Positions 37,340 to 46,297 of a stretch of DNA of 64,000 nt are shown one piece after another (the first letter of the stretch is position 1; each line of letters begins with the position of its first letter). The DNA lies in contig JAXFOK010000018.1 in the NCBI GenBank assembly GCA_034180415.1, positions 43,642-107,641 on the forward strand, read 5' to 3'. Origin of the DNA: CAKMMH01 sp927798255. GTDB taxonomy: Bacteria; Bdellovibrionota_C; UBA2361; CAKMMH01. The notes beneath the pieces were generated by a model. It saw nothing but the letters and a program-made list of their open reading frames with translations. It did no database searches and was not told where the DNA came from. The position numbers and the translations under genes are program-made.

Positions 37340-37403
37340 ACTAAGGAAACGCTGGCTGATTGATTCAAAAAAATCCCCCACACGCCAACCCAACAAGGGG
37401 TCA
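37340..37403. repeat. Family-2 repeat, partial copy
   Basis: CTAAGGAAACGCTGGCTGAT followed by TGATTCAAAAAAATCCCCC is close to the left arm of the 55685 element (GCGCTGATTAATTCAA...ATCCC). It fills the gap between recD2 and the convergent ATPase-like gene. Confidence 0.45.
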
Positions 37404-37404
37404 A

Positions 37405-39582
37405 CTAAAACTTACTAGCTCTAAATCTAAATAAATTTAAAAAAACGTTTGACAAAACTACTGTCGCTAAAAGAATATAAAGAGGGTTAAACGATAGTAA
37501 TACTAAAACCACTAACGAAATTATTAAGTATGCAGTAAAATGTTTTAAAAACTTTTTATAAGATTTTATATATCCAACTATTTTATCAAAGCTAGTTAAA
37601 TTATCACCAAAAATTACTGCATCAAGATTACTTGTCTCACATATTACTGGATCAAAAACACCGATATTGTGACGAGCTAATCTCATTATTTGTTTTTCTG
37701 TATTTAAATTACTAAAAAATATATTCTCCCCAAAAGAATTAATCTTATCAACGTAATTTTTTAAAGACAAACCACCAAAAATATTTGCAACACTTACTCC
37801 AGCATTTTTTCCAATATTATCAACTAACGCTTCTGGTTCTCTACTTGTTAAATAGAAATTTGATTCCAACGAGTTAACATTGTCAACAAGTTTTCTCATA
37901 GCAGGCATAAATTCTTCTGTTAAAGTAAAATTTCCTACTATCATATCATTTAAAGCTACATATAGAACTTTCTGCCCTTTTTGTTCATTAACAAAATCAG
38001 ATTCCTGAGCTTGAACTTTCATCTCAATCATGAAAGGCTCTTCACCAATTACAAAACGAGTCCCAGCTAAAAATGAAACAAGATTACAATCACTATATTC
38101 CATATAATCATCTAGCTTATAAGCTTTAATAATCTTTTGTTTTTTAGCTATAAATAAATTAACTTTTTTTATCATAGGAGTATCAGATTTCGCAAAAATT
38201 GAAAATAATGCTTCTAATAAGTATGATTCATCAATTCTTTCATCATACAATCTGAAACTCTCAACAACATAATCTCTAGAAAATACACTACTTGAAAAAT
38301 CAAAAACAAAATTTTTAATTACTAAAAATGTATCTAATACATATTTTTTTGCAATAAGTATATTATCTGAAAAAGCACGCTTTAGGATAAAACTAGAAAG
38401 TGCATCTCTAACAATAAAAATTTTAAAAAATGAAAATATCACTAGACAGGAAATTAAAAATGATAAAATAAAATTTAAAGAAAAATCGGATAATAATATA
38501 AAGTTAATTATAAATGCACTTAAACAAGTTAACGAAAAACTTATATATTCTTTTTTTCCCAAAATATTCTGACTAGTAGAATTTATTGCATCTTGGCACT
38601 TTGAAATATTGTCATAAATAAAAGTATCTTCCCATAAATTATCAACTCTGATAATTAATTCACCATTTAAAATTCTACTTCCCGCAAAAGCATATATTTT
38701 CTTTGTTAAAATATTGGTCTCAGCCTCACCTGCATAAATTCTTTTTGATACTATTGCTTCACCATCTACCACTTCTCCATCAAATGGAAGAATATCACCA
38801 ACTTTTAAATAAACTAGCTCATTTCTTCTTAAATCTTTAAGAGGCTTGCTTTGAAGTGTCGCACTTTGCAAATTGCTCGTACTTGCAATATTTACAAAAT
38901 CTTTAACCAAATAATCTTTTTCAATATCCAAATCTTCTTTAATTCTACCAAGCCCTGCTACAAAACATATATGTTCAAATACATAAAGCATGCTTCCCAC
39001 AAAGAAAAAATTTCTAAACATTGTATTATCAATTTCTCCTTGTACTAGCTCGACTACTGCATATATACCAGAAATTAAAATTGCACTAATTGTTACTAAA
39101 GACAATTTATCAAAAAAATTCGCACAACTGCAGAAAAAATTTTTAAAAAATGGGCGAGTAAGATAGTACATATTTATAATTAGGGAAACAACTAAGAGTG
39201 CTATGACTCCATTATGTTTATATTCACTATCTAGCTCTGTATGATTTAGATATTTTGAAGTTATGAAAAAAAATAAATATGAAAAAACTATTGCGAGAAA
39301 ATCAGCAAAAGTATACGCCCTTTTACTACCATCACTTTTTAAATTAATATCATCACTAGGATTTTGCTGATTTACATCAAAGTTATCACTTTTAAGCTCA
39401 TCGTTGATTTCAAGTTCTACTTTATTTGAAGAATTACTAGACTTAGTAACAATATTATTTGAAATATTATTTGAAATATTTTTGTTATCTAATGCAGTAT
39501 CACCTAAAATAAACTTTTCAACATTATGATTATTATCTTTATTTTCTATTGAAAATTCACCTAAACTACGATGAGCTCCCAT
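37405..39582 (-). CDS. Catalytically dead P1B-type ATPase homologue
   Basis: 725 residues with the layout of a heavy-metal P-type ATPase: about eight membrane segments, an actuator domain at 255-300 (KVGDILPFDGEVVDGEAIV), a nucleotide-type domain, and the last helix pair. Each catalytic motif is changed. TGE is YAGEAE (283-288), DKTGT is DFSSS (D428), CPC is SCL (378-380), and GDGxND is replaced near NIFFSNLNTEK. The first 90 residues are Asn/Ser-rich and disordered instead of a metal-binding domain. The frame is intact over 2.2 kb, so it is probably a kept pseudoenzyme and not a recent wreck. Starts 6 nt after the rpmG stop. A competent copA lies at 59500. Confidence 0.7.
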   Translation of the reverse strand: MGAHRSLGEFSIENKDNNHNVEKFILGDTALDNKNISNNISNNIVTKSSNSSNKVELEINDELKSDNFDVNQQNPSDDINLKSDGSKRAYTFADFLAIVFSYLFFFITSKYLNHTELDSEYKHNGVIALLVVSLIINMYYLTRPFFKNFFCSCANFFDKLSLVTISAILISGIYAVVELVQGEIDNTMFRNFFFVGSMLYVFEHICFVAGLGRIKEDLDIEKDYLVKDFVNIASTSNLQSATLQSKPLKDLRRNELVYLKVGDILPFDGEVVDGEAIVSKRIYAGEAETNILTKKIYAFAGSRILNGELIIRVDNLWEDTFIYDNISKCQDAINSTSQNILGKKEYISFSLTCLSAFIINFILLSDFSLNFILSFLISCLVIFSFFKIFIVRDALSSFILKRAFSDNILIAKKYVLDTFLVIKNFVFDFSSSVFSRDYVVESFRLYDERIDESYLLEALFSIFAKSDTPMIKKVNLFIAKKQKIIKAYKLDDYMEYSDCNLVSFLAGTRFVIGEEPFMIEMKVQAQESDFVNEQKGQKVLYVALNDMIVGNFTLTEEFMPAMRKLVDNVNSLESNFYLTSREPEALVDNIGKNAGVSVANIFGGLSLKNYVDKINSFGENIFFSNLNTEKQIMRLARHNIGVFDPVICETSNLDAVIFGDNLTSFDKIVGYIKSYKKFLKHFTAYLIISLVVLVLLSFNPLYILLATVVLSNVFLNLFRFRASKF

Positions 39583-39588
39583 TTTATA

Positions 39589-39795
39589 CTACTCTCCACG
39601 AACATACTTCTTTTTTGTTGGAACTAATTTTGTTTTTTGTTCAAAAAGCACCTTTTTTCCGGCAACTGGATCATATTTCATTAGAGATAGTTTTGCTTCA
39701 CCTTTATTTTTTTTCTTATTTCTTCTTAAAGTATAAAAATACCCTGTATCTTCTGAAGACATTAAAAATATTGTTTCTTTTGCAATTTTTGCCAT
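39589..39795 (-). CDS. rpmG: 50S ribosomal protein L33
   Basis: 68 residues: the L33 pattern KETIFLMSSEDTGYFYTLRR and KLSLMKYDPVAGKKVLFEQK. The zinc-binding cysteines of the C+ form are absent, as in proteobacterial L33. About 13 residues longer than usual at the C-terminus (basic tail). Directly upstream of the dead P-type ATPase on the same strand. Confidence 0.88.
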   Translation of the reverse strand: MAKIAKETIFLMSSEDTGYFYTLRRNKKKNKGEAKLSLMKYDPVAGKKVLFEQKTKLVPTKKKYVRGE

Positions 39796-39984
39796 TTTTA
39801 CCTTTACATATATAAAAATTCACGTCACTATCATACACATAAGACAATAAAATAGTATGACCATTAACTTAGCTAACGTGAATGGTTACAAAAAATTTTA
39901 AAAATTTGTCTTATTAATATGCCAAAATACAGTTAAAGTATCAAGTGTTATAACTAAAAAAGGCTAAAAATTTAAGGAAAAAAT

Positions 39985-40443
39985 ATGTACAAAATCGATG
40001 ATATAGTATTTGTTAAGCCCCTTAAAAAAGAAGGATTTATTCTTAAAATATTAAACAATAATAAATACTTAGTAAAAGTTAACGAAATCTGCATAAATGC
40101 TTTAGAAAATGACTTAAAACATATAGATAAGTTAGTCACAAAAAACACAAAAAATAATAAAAAAATCAAAAATATAACAAATTCAAAAGCTCAAAACCTT
40201 TATAAACATTCAAATAAGATAAAGACAATAGATTTACATGGTGTGAAATATGCAAACTTAGAAGAAATCGTTCTTAGGGAAATAAGTAACGCTGTGATGC
40301 AAGGCTACAAACAAGTTCATCTTATGCATGGAATTGGGCATGAAATTCTAAAAAATGCTCTACCTAAAATTCTTGATACTATCTCTGTAATAAGTTCATA
40401 TAAGGAAACTGAAAATCCTGGAGTAATGGCAGTGTATTTATAA
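39985..40443 (+). CDS. Small Smr-domain protein (MutS2 C-terminus-like)
   Basis: 152 residues. The C-terminal Smr domain has TIDLHGVKYANLEEIV and VHLMHGIGHEILKNAL, the DLHG and HGxG motifs linked to nuclease activity. The first 45 residues (IDDIVFVKPLKKEGFILKIL) look like the KOW/SH3-like part before Smr in MutS2. No MutS ATPase is attached. AAGGAAA before the ATG. Confidence 0.8.
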   Translation: MYKIDDIVFVKPLKKEGFILKILNNNKYLVKVNEICINALENDLKHIDKLVTKNTKNNKKIKNITNSKAQNLYKHSNKIKTIDLHGVKYANLEEIVLREISNAVMQGYKQVHLMHGIGHEILKNALPKILDTISVISSYKETENPGVMAVYL

Positions 40444-40487
40444 AAATCTGCTACTAGCTATCTACATTCTGCTACCAGATTTATTCC

Positions 40488-41495
40488 CTATTTAATAATT
40501 TCCATTAATTTTTTATAAACTTCAAGATGCGAAACCTTTTGACAAGCATTCGTTCCAAGTTTACAAACTTTTGTACCATGTCTTCCACACGGTCTACACT
40601 TTAAATTTTTATCTTCTAAAATTACTGCTTTTTCATTTTGCCAAGGACCAAATCCAAACTCTGGAACTGTTGCACAAAACACAACGGCACAAGGCACTTT
40701 AAACGCAGATGTTAAATGTAGCATCATGCTATCATTACAGACAACCCCTTTTGCCTTGCTTACTAAATACATTGTTTGCTCTATAGTTGTTCTTCCAGCC
40801 AAATTTATAGCTTTTGTGCCATTTGATATATAATCACAAATTTCAAATTCTGACTTTGAGCCAGAACAAATAACATTATATCCTTCTTTTAACAATTTAT
40901 TTAAAAGCGCCTTATACTCATCTTTATCCCATCTTTTTGTATTCCAAACGCTTCCTGGTGATAAAACTATATACGAACCAATACGTTCTATTTCTTCTAT
41001 AAAGCCTTCGCCTATAATTTCTCGTGAAGGTAAATATAATTTAATATCAAGTTTAGGAGTAAAACCTTCTTTTAAAGTTTCATTTGATAAAATTGATAAA
41101 TTTCTAAGTGCATCATGCTTTGTTGTATCTCTAAATATTCTCTCTGTATACAAAAAAGAAAGCTTTGCACTTTTAAAGCCAACTCGCCTTTTAATGCCTG
41201 TCAAATACAACATTAAGGAAGTTCTATGCGATTTTTGAAGTGAAAAAACCATATCAAAATTATAACTCTTTAATTCCTTTACTTGTTTAAAGAAATCTTT
41301 AATACCACCATGATTTTTTTTATCATACGTAAGAGTTTTGTAGACATTAGGATTATACTTAAAAAATCTTTCTGAAAGTGGTGTAGTTAGTGTATAAATA
41401 TCAGCATTTGGATATATAGATTTTAAATTTTCTACTACAGGTGTTGATAAAATAGTATCACCTAAAAATGCTGTTTGGACTAATAGTATTCTCAT
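40488..41495 (-). CDS. GT9 family heptosyltransferase-like protein
   Basis: Likely adds a heptose to the LPS core from ADP-heptose. The GT9/GT-B features are MRILLVQTAFLGDTILSTPV at the N-terminus, IVLSPGSVWNTKRW, and the C-terminal VCNDSMMLHLTSAFKVPCAVVF with the acceptor-site block. 335 residues, similar to WaaF. A Cys-rich end (CRPCGRHGTKVC...NAC) is common in the family. End of the operon from PIG-L through FHA. Confidence 0.85.
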   Translation of the reverse strand: MRILLVQTAFLGDTILSTPVVENLKSIYPNADIYTLTTPLSERFFKYNPNVYKTLTYDKKNHGGIKDFFKQVKELKSYNFDMVFSLQKSHRTSLMLYLTGIKRRVGFKSAKLSFLYTERIFRDTTKHDALRNLSILSNETLKEGFTPKLDIKLYLPSREIIGEGFIEEIERIGSYIVLSPGSVWNTKRWDKDEYKALLNKLLKEGYNVICSGSKSEFEICDYISNGTKAINLAGRTTIEQTMYLVSKAKGVVCNDSMMLHLTSAFKVPCAVVFCATVPEFGFGPWQNEKAVILEDKNLKCRPCGRHGTKVCKLGTNACQKVSHLEVYKKLMEIIK

Positions 41496-41517
41496 AGTGG
41501 AAAGAGTAACTCCAATT

Positions 41518-42456
41518 TTAAAATAAGAATATTGCTAATAGCACTAATGATAGAAAAAGACCAACTATAAGAGCTATCCAAAACAAGTTGCTTTCCCAAA
41601 GTCGATAATTTACATTATCATTTCCTTTTGCTAAATCAGATGGCATAAGTGGATCAATTTTTTGAAAAACGTCTGCCCTTCCTGCCAATTTCTTTTTAAA
41701 AACATCTGTAGCATCAAAATCCCCTTCTTCCCAAGACTTTAAGCTTTTAATTATCTGCTCAGCATTTTTAGCTTTCCTAAGCCTCTCATCTTCTGATTCA
41801 ATTGGAACATCACTATCAGCATCTTTATAAGCATTTTCTTTGAAAAAAAGAACCAGAATTGTGTAATTATCAACTGTTATTTCATCTTGTGATTTTAATA
41901 AAACTTTACCAGTTATTTCGTTTCCATTAATACAAATAGGAAACTCTTTAGATATACTATAAACTATCACTTCATCTTGACGAGATTCGACAACAAGCGC
42001 AGGTTTTGAACTTTTATGCTTTGATACTAAATTTAATTGACCGCCAACACCACCAATTACCAATGACTTACCAAGTTTATTTAAAGGAAAATCATTAATA
42101 AAAATATCATTTTCAAATACTGCAAGTGTTCCACAAACATCATCTGAAACATAATTTACATCTTGTTTAAATCCTATAACAACATTTGCAAGTTGTAAAA
42201 AAGTTGGAAATGCTGCAATATTCCATTTATTTGGCAAAGCATCTTGGCCTTCAACCCATGAACCATTTGTACTTTCTAAATCTTTATAAAGTAAAAATTC
42301 TTCAAAAATCAATAATTTTCCATGTTCCCTAGAAATTCCGGATTCATTTTTAATAATGTCTAGATCTCCTTCACGACCTAACGTGTAAGTCCCTACTTGA
42401 ATCTCTTCTTCTTTTTCTATTTTATTGTCTTTTACAAGTGAAATTTTAACAGTCAT
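41518..42456 (-). CDS. Tail-anchored FHA-domain protein
   Basis: Binds phosphothreonine peptides through FHA: TYTLGREGDLDIIKNESGIS then REHGKLL and DLESTNGSWVEG fit the conserved GR...SRxH...NG pattern near residues 23-66. A second FHA-like fold (about 125-210, SLVIGGVGGQLNLVSKHKSS) may follow with weaker motifs. Residues 292-312 form one C-terminal membrane helix, so the FHA part faces the cytoplasm. No Ser/Thr kinase is in the window. Confidence 0.82.
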   Translation of the reverse strand: MTVKISLVKDNKIEKEEEIQVGTYTLGREGDLDIIKNESGISREHGKLLIFEEFLLYKDLESTNGSWVEGQDALPNKWNIAAFPTFLQLANVVIGFKQDVNYVSDDVCGTLAVFENDIFINDFPLNKLGKSLVIGGVGGQLNLVSKHKSSKPALVVESRQDEVIVYSISKEFPICINGNEITGKVLLKSQDEITVDNYTILVLFFKENAYKDADSDVPIESEDERLRKAKNAEQIIKSLKSWEEGDFDATDVFKKKLAGRADVFQKIDPLMPSDLAKGNDNVNYRLWESNLFWIALIVGLFLSLVLLAIFLF

Positions 42457-42495
42457 TTATTTTCCTATTTAGTTTATAAACTAATAATACAACAA

Positions 42496-43110
42496 TTATT
42501 TACCGAACACATCATCTAAAATTTTTTTTTCATCATTACTTTCCGCAACACTTTTTATAACACCTATATTGTTTTTAAAAGGTTCTTGAATATACTCACT
42601 TAACATTTCATAATATTCTTCTTCACCTTTAGTTTGAGGAGAAGAATGTTTAAGTGAATATGATATTAACATAGAAATCTTTATCCCTGCATCAGATAAA
42701 TCCTCATCATTTGCCAACATACTAAAAATTTTTGAAGTGTAATATATGACCATGAGACTAGGTTCACGCTGAACAATATTCCCCTTCTTTGTCATTAATG
42801 CTTTATTAACAGTACAAAAAATTTTAATTTTTCTGAAGAAATCTTTGCAAGAACCACATGAAGATTTCGCATCGAGACTGTTTGATGCAATTTCACCTAA
42901 CTTACCTGCTCTACCATCTTTTTTTAGTTCTTTACAAAATTCTTTAATTAAAGGCACATATTGTTTATCAATTTGCTCAATTTTCTCAGGCTCTCCCCTT
43001 AAATCAATCTTTAAAGCATATGCGCTATTTTTAAAAAAGGACTGCAAAAAAATACAACCTATAAAAAGGAAACCTAAAAAAACACATGTTGAAAAGATCT
43101 TATTTTTCAT
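42496..43110 (-). CDS. Exported protein of unknown function
   Basis: 204 residues with a signal peptide (KNKIFSTCVFLGFLFIGCIF, likely cut after AYA near residue 32). The mature part is helical and has a CGSC pair near residue 85 (SSCGSCKDFFRKIKIFC). No family recognised. Its start overlaps the end of nagB by 11 nt, so it is translationally linked to it. Confidence 0.7.
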   Translation of the reverse strand: MKNKIFSTCVFLGFLFIGCIFLQSFFKNSAYALKIDLRGEPEKIEQIDKQYVPLIKEFCKELKKDGRAGKLGEIASNSLDAKSSCGSCKDFFRKIKIFCTVNKALMTKKGNIVQREPSLMVIYYTSKIFSMLANDEDLSDAGIKISMLISYSLKHSSPQTKGEEEYYEMLSEYIQEPFKNNIGVIKSVAESNDEKKILDDVFGK

Positions 43111-43879
43111 TGTTAATAATTAATTTTGTTTTCTCTTTATAGAAATCTATTTTACTTAATTTCTTAGAGGCCGCAATATCAATTATTACCTTAACATTTG
43201 GATGCATTTGCAAAATTGACGCAGGGCACATTGAGGTAATAGGTCCCTCAACTAGTCCTTTTACAGCATCTTGCTTACTTTCCCCAAAAGCAAGAAGCAA
43301 AATTTCCTTTGCTTCCATAATAGTTCCTATTCCCATAGTTATTGCATAATGAGGCATAAGCTCAATTGAGCCAAAATCTGAAATATTAGCCTCTCTTGTA
43401 TCTTCCATTAAAGCTTCAAGTCTAGTTCTAGAAGTAAGAGAGCAAGAAGGCTCATTAAATCCAATATGCCCATCACGTCCTATTCCTAGGAGCTGGATAT
43501 CTATTCCACCAGCATTTCTTATATTTTCTTCATACTCATTGCACTCTTTTTCAACATCTTGAGCCATACCATTTGGAACATGAGTATTTTCTTTTTTTAT
43601 ATTTATTTTAGAAAATAATTGATAATTCATAAAATAATGATAAGAACCTTCTTTTGTAGGAGGCACATTATAATACTCATCAAGATTAAAGCTCTTAACA
43701 TTAGTAAAATCCAAACCTTCCTCTTTATGCTTTTTAACCAGCTCACCATACAAAGGGATAGGAGTTTTTCCTGTAGCAAGGCCTAAGACTGCATTACTTT
43801 TTGTCTTAACAACATCTGAAATAATTTTTGCACCAAGAGTACAACCTTCAAGATTATCATTAACAATTATTACATCCAT
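43100..43879 (-). CDS. nagB: Glucosamine-6-phosphate deaminase
   Basis: Converts glucosamine-6-P to fructose-6-P and ammonia. LGLATGKTPIPLYGELV, KSFNLDEYYNVP and LLGIGRDGHIGFNEPSCSL are the active-site signatures; length 259 is the short bacterial form. Preceded 47 nt upstream by a PIG-L deacetylase gene, which together would take N-acetylglucosamine derivatives into glycolysis. Confidence 0.95.
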   Translation of the reverse strand: MDVIIVNDNLEGCTLGAKIISDVVKTKSNAVLGLATGKTPIPLYGELVKKHKEEGLDFTNVKSFNLDEYYNVPPTKEGSYHYFMNYQLFSKINIKKENTHVPNGMAQDVEKECNEYEENIRNAGGIDIQLLGIGRDGHIGFNEPSCSLTSRTRLEALMEDTREANISDFGSIELMPHYAITMGIGTIMEAKEILLLAFGESKQDAVKGLVEGPITSMCPASILQMHPNVKVIIDIAASKKLSKIDFYKEKTKLIINNEK

Positions 43880-43926
43880 TTTAGCCTCCTATAGCTTTTA
43901 ATTTAAACTTACTTAATAAAACTTAC

Positions 43927-44769
43927 TTACCAAGGTAATTTTTCAACATTATCTCTTACCTCTTTTAAGAAATATGTTAAGTATCTCTCCATATAGTCTT
44001 TTGTTGAAATTTGATTTAACGCAACACTTGTTAAATCAAGAAAACATGAAACATAGTTACTTTTATCTAAAGTATATGGGTCTGCATAAGTAGAGTTTGC
44101 TTGAAGCCTTGCAATTGCTGCCTTATCGTATCTTTTACCACTTGCAACTTGTGATTGATAAGTTCCAAGCAAAATCTCAAGAAGTGTAATATCATTTCCA
44201 ATAGATACTGTTTCTTTTAACCCATCAGGAATCCAGTCAAGGTCACGCCAACATTCTCCACCATATACTTTCATAGGTTCATACTCTTTTAAAATATTAT
44301 GAAGTGCCTTAATTGTTGCACAGTATACTGAAAGATGAGTTTTATGTTTATCAAACGGATTATGAGTATAAATTCTCTTTGGACGATATTTTAAAATAAT
44401 TTGTTCTAAATCTTTTACAAGAAAATCATTCCCTTCTTTTGACCTTGCATCAGCACTTGTATAACCTAACTGCATTAAAAATGTATAATTTCCAAGCTTT
44501 GCAGCAGTTCTTTCTTCTTGTTTTCTACATTCTATCATTTCTTCTCTTGTGTAACTTGCATAAGGCCCAGAGCTTGGAGAACCCGCGCCATCTGTGCAAG
44601 TAACTGCGGCAAACTTTTTATCTGAGTGATAAGCTTCTAAAATTGGTGGAAAAGACATAATTTCAATATCGTCTTGGTGCGCGCCAATTGCTAAAAAATC
44701 AACTTCAAGAACATCTTGTTCATTATTTTTAGGAAAAAATATATCGACATTTTTATTATGAAAATCCAT
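43927..44769 (-). CDS. PIG-L/LmbE-family deacetylase
   Basis: Zinc deacetylase of the LmbE fold. FLAIGAHQDDIEIM carries the AHxDD metal and catalytic motif; THNPFDKHKTH supplies the second zinc His. 280 residues. Being next to nagB it probably deacetylates N-acetylglucosamine or its phosphate; classical NagA is not seen here. First gene of the operon. Confidence 0.88.
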   Translation of the reverse strand: MDFHNKNVDIFFPKNNEQDVLEVDFLAIGAHQDDIEIMSFPPILEAYHSDKKFAAVTCTDGAGSPSSGPYASYTREEMIECRKQEERTAAKLGNYTFLMQLGYTSADARSKEGNDFLVKDLEQIILKYRPKRIYTHNPFDKHKTHLSVYCATIKALHNILKEYEPMKVYGGECWRDLDWIPDGLKETVSIGNDITLLEILLGTYQSQVASGKRYDKAAIARLQANSTYADPYTLDKSNYVSCFLDLTSVALNQISTKDYMERYLTYFLKEVRDNVEKLPW

Positions 44770-44958
44770 AAGCCTAAATTAACTCCTTAATAATAAAATA
44801 ACTTTCTTTTTATTATATAATCTAATAGGTTATATGTGATAAGTAAAGACGTAGCATAAAAATAAAATCAGAGCTAAACACGGAACCTAGCTTGATTATA
44901 CAGTATCACTATATAACGAGATTTTTGAAAAATAAAGAGTTGTTTAAACAAATACCAA

Positions 44959-45558
44959 CTAAAACTTTAAAAACTTAAGATTTAATAAATTATTACTTGA
45001 TATATCAGTAATCTCCCATTTTCCGTCATTATTTTTCGAAAGCGTGAATGTATCTCTTTCGCCTTTTGATCTTATAATATATTTCACTTTATTTTTATCT
45101 ATTTCTTTTTTATCTAATATAAAATTATCATTTTTCTTTGCAATTAAGAATTTAATTATTTGAAATCTTGAAGTATCTTTTAACTTCGCTCCTTTATTTT
45201 CAATATTATCATAAATCGCATTTTTTATTTGGCCAGAAAATTTATCTTTTACACCATTTAAAAGCATTGAAATTGTTGAAGAAAGAAAACTATTATTAGC
45301 TGTTACTGTGTCTTTAGTAGCATGTTCTATCTTACTTTCGATAATTTTATCAACATTAATGTTTGTCATGACCTTCTCAAAATCACCATTTTTTAAATTT
45401 AGAGATGTTTTATAAACAAAATAATCTGAAGAATCCTTAATAAAAAATAATGAAACAACTAAGCCAATAATTACTAAAATAAAAATAATTTTACAAAAGC
45501 AGAATTTACACTTTTTATCTTTACACATGCATTTACACATAGAACTATTACGCTCCAA
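44959..45558 (-). CDS. Membrane-anchored DUF2939-like protein
   Basis: 199 residues. A Cys/Lys-rich cytoplasmic start (CKCMCKDKKCKFCFC) precedes one membrane helix (IIFILVIIGLVVSLFFI), then a periplasmic part with YKTSLNLKNGDFEKVMTNIN and a C-terminal beta region (DTFTLSKNNDGKWEITDIS). The stretch after the helix recalls DUF2939. The seven cysteines before the helix are unusual. Role unknown. Confidence 0.6.
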   Translation of the reverse strand: MERNSSMCKCMCKDKKCKFCFCKIIFILVIIGLVVSLFFIKDSSDYFVYKTSLNLKNGDFEKVMTNINVDKIIESKIEHATKDTVTANNSFLSSTISMLLNGVKDKFSGQIKNAIYDNIENKGAKLKDTSRFQIIKFLIAKKNDNFILDKKEIDKNKVKYIIRSKGERDTFTLSKNNDGKWEITDISSNNLLNLKFLKF

Positions 45559-45705
45559 TAATACAAATTATAAATTATAAATAGAAAAATAGAATTATTT
45601 TGATATATTAAACATGATTATAGGAAAAAACAACGACAAAAATGGACAAAAAAAGAGGAATAATAAAAGAATGATAAAAAATAACAGAAAATAGGCAATA
45701 AAAAA

Positions 45706-45790
45706 TGCCGGGGGCGGGAATCGAACCCGCACGGGAAAAAATCCCACAGGATTTTAAGTCCTGTGTGTCTACCAATTCCACCACCTCGGC
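45706..45790 (-). tRNA. tRNA-Leu (anticodon TAA)
   Basis: GCCGAGGTGGTGGAATTGGT, the D-loop TAGACAC, anticodon stem with loop CTTAAAA (anticodon TAA), a long variable arm (GGGATTTTTTCCC) and T arm GCGGGTTCGATTCCCGC. 85 nt, CCA not encoded. The acceptor stem has one A-C mismatch (position 5-68). Confidence 0.95.
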
Positions 45791-45889
45791 ACATAGTATT
45801 AAACATTATAAGAAAAGAGAGAGAAAAAATCAATAAGAAAGAAGAGAAAAAATCGGGTTGCAGATTGCAAGAATCAAACTTCAGGCTTC

Positions 45890-46297
45890 AGAATAACCCG
45901 CACGCTATCTGGTGCTAGAACCCCAGTACCTTTTATAAAAGTGTAGGCTTATTTCAGGACGTGACACTAATGACAACTTCTAAATTTTGAATAATTTGCT
46001 CGTAGAGCAACCCATAGCGCGAAGCACGGTACCAGGCAAGGTATAATATCACTCAAAATTTTTGCGCAAAATGTGCATTTGAGTAGAAAATTCACGAAAT
46101 TTTTAGAAATTATATTCATTTGTTAATTTTCGCTCGACTTATGCCACTTTAGTGGCATTCCATAGCACGCTTGCGTGCGGTGCCAGGGCGCGCGGGTTCC
46201 GTAGACGCGTAATTTTGCGAAGCAAAATCACAATGGATACCCCGTTGTATGATGACGCCCACCAAGACACCCCCTGAAGGGGGGGCCAAAAAGAAAT
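45890..46297. repeat. GC-rich hairpin cluster related to family-2 repeats
   Basis: A non-coding island downstream of aspS. It has short perfect hairpins: ATGCCACTTTAGTGGCAT, GCACGCTTGCGTGC, ATTTTGCGAAGCAAAAT and CCCCCTGAAGGGGG. Parts match the inside of the 55685 element: AGCACGCTTGCGTGCGGTGC against AGCGTGCTTGCACGCGGCAC, and TGGATACCCCGTTGTA against TGGATACCCCATTATA. A second partial copy (CCATAGCGCGAAGCACGGTA) lies near 46010. Confidence 0.55.

Noticed and set aside
45618..45833. 71-codon frame over the tRNA-Leu
   Set aside because: It reads through the tRNA gene; not a protein.
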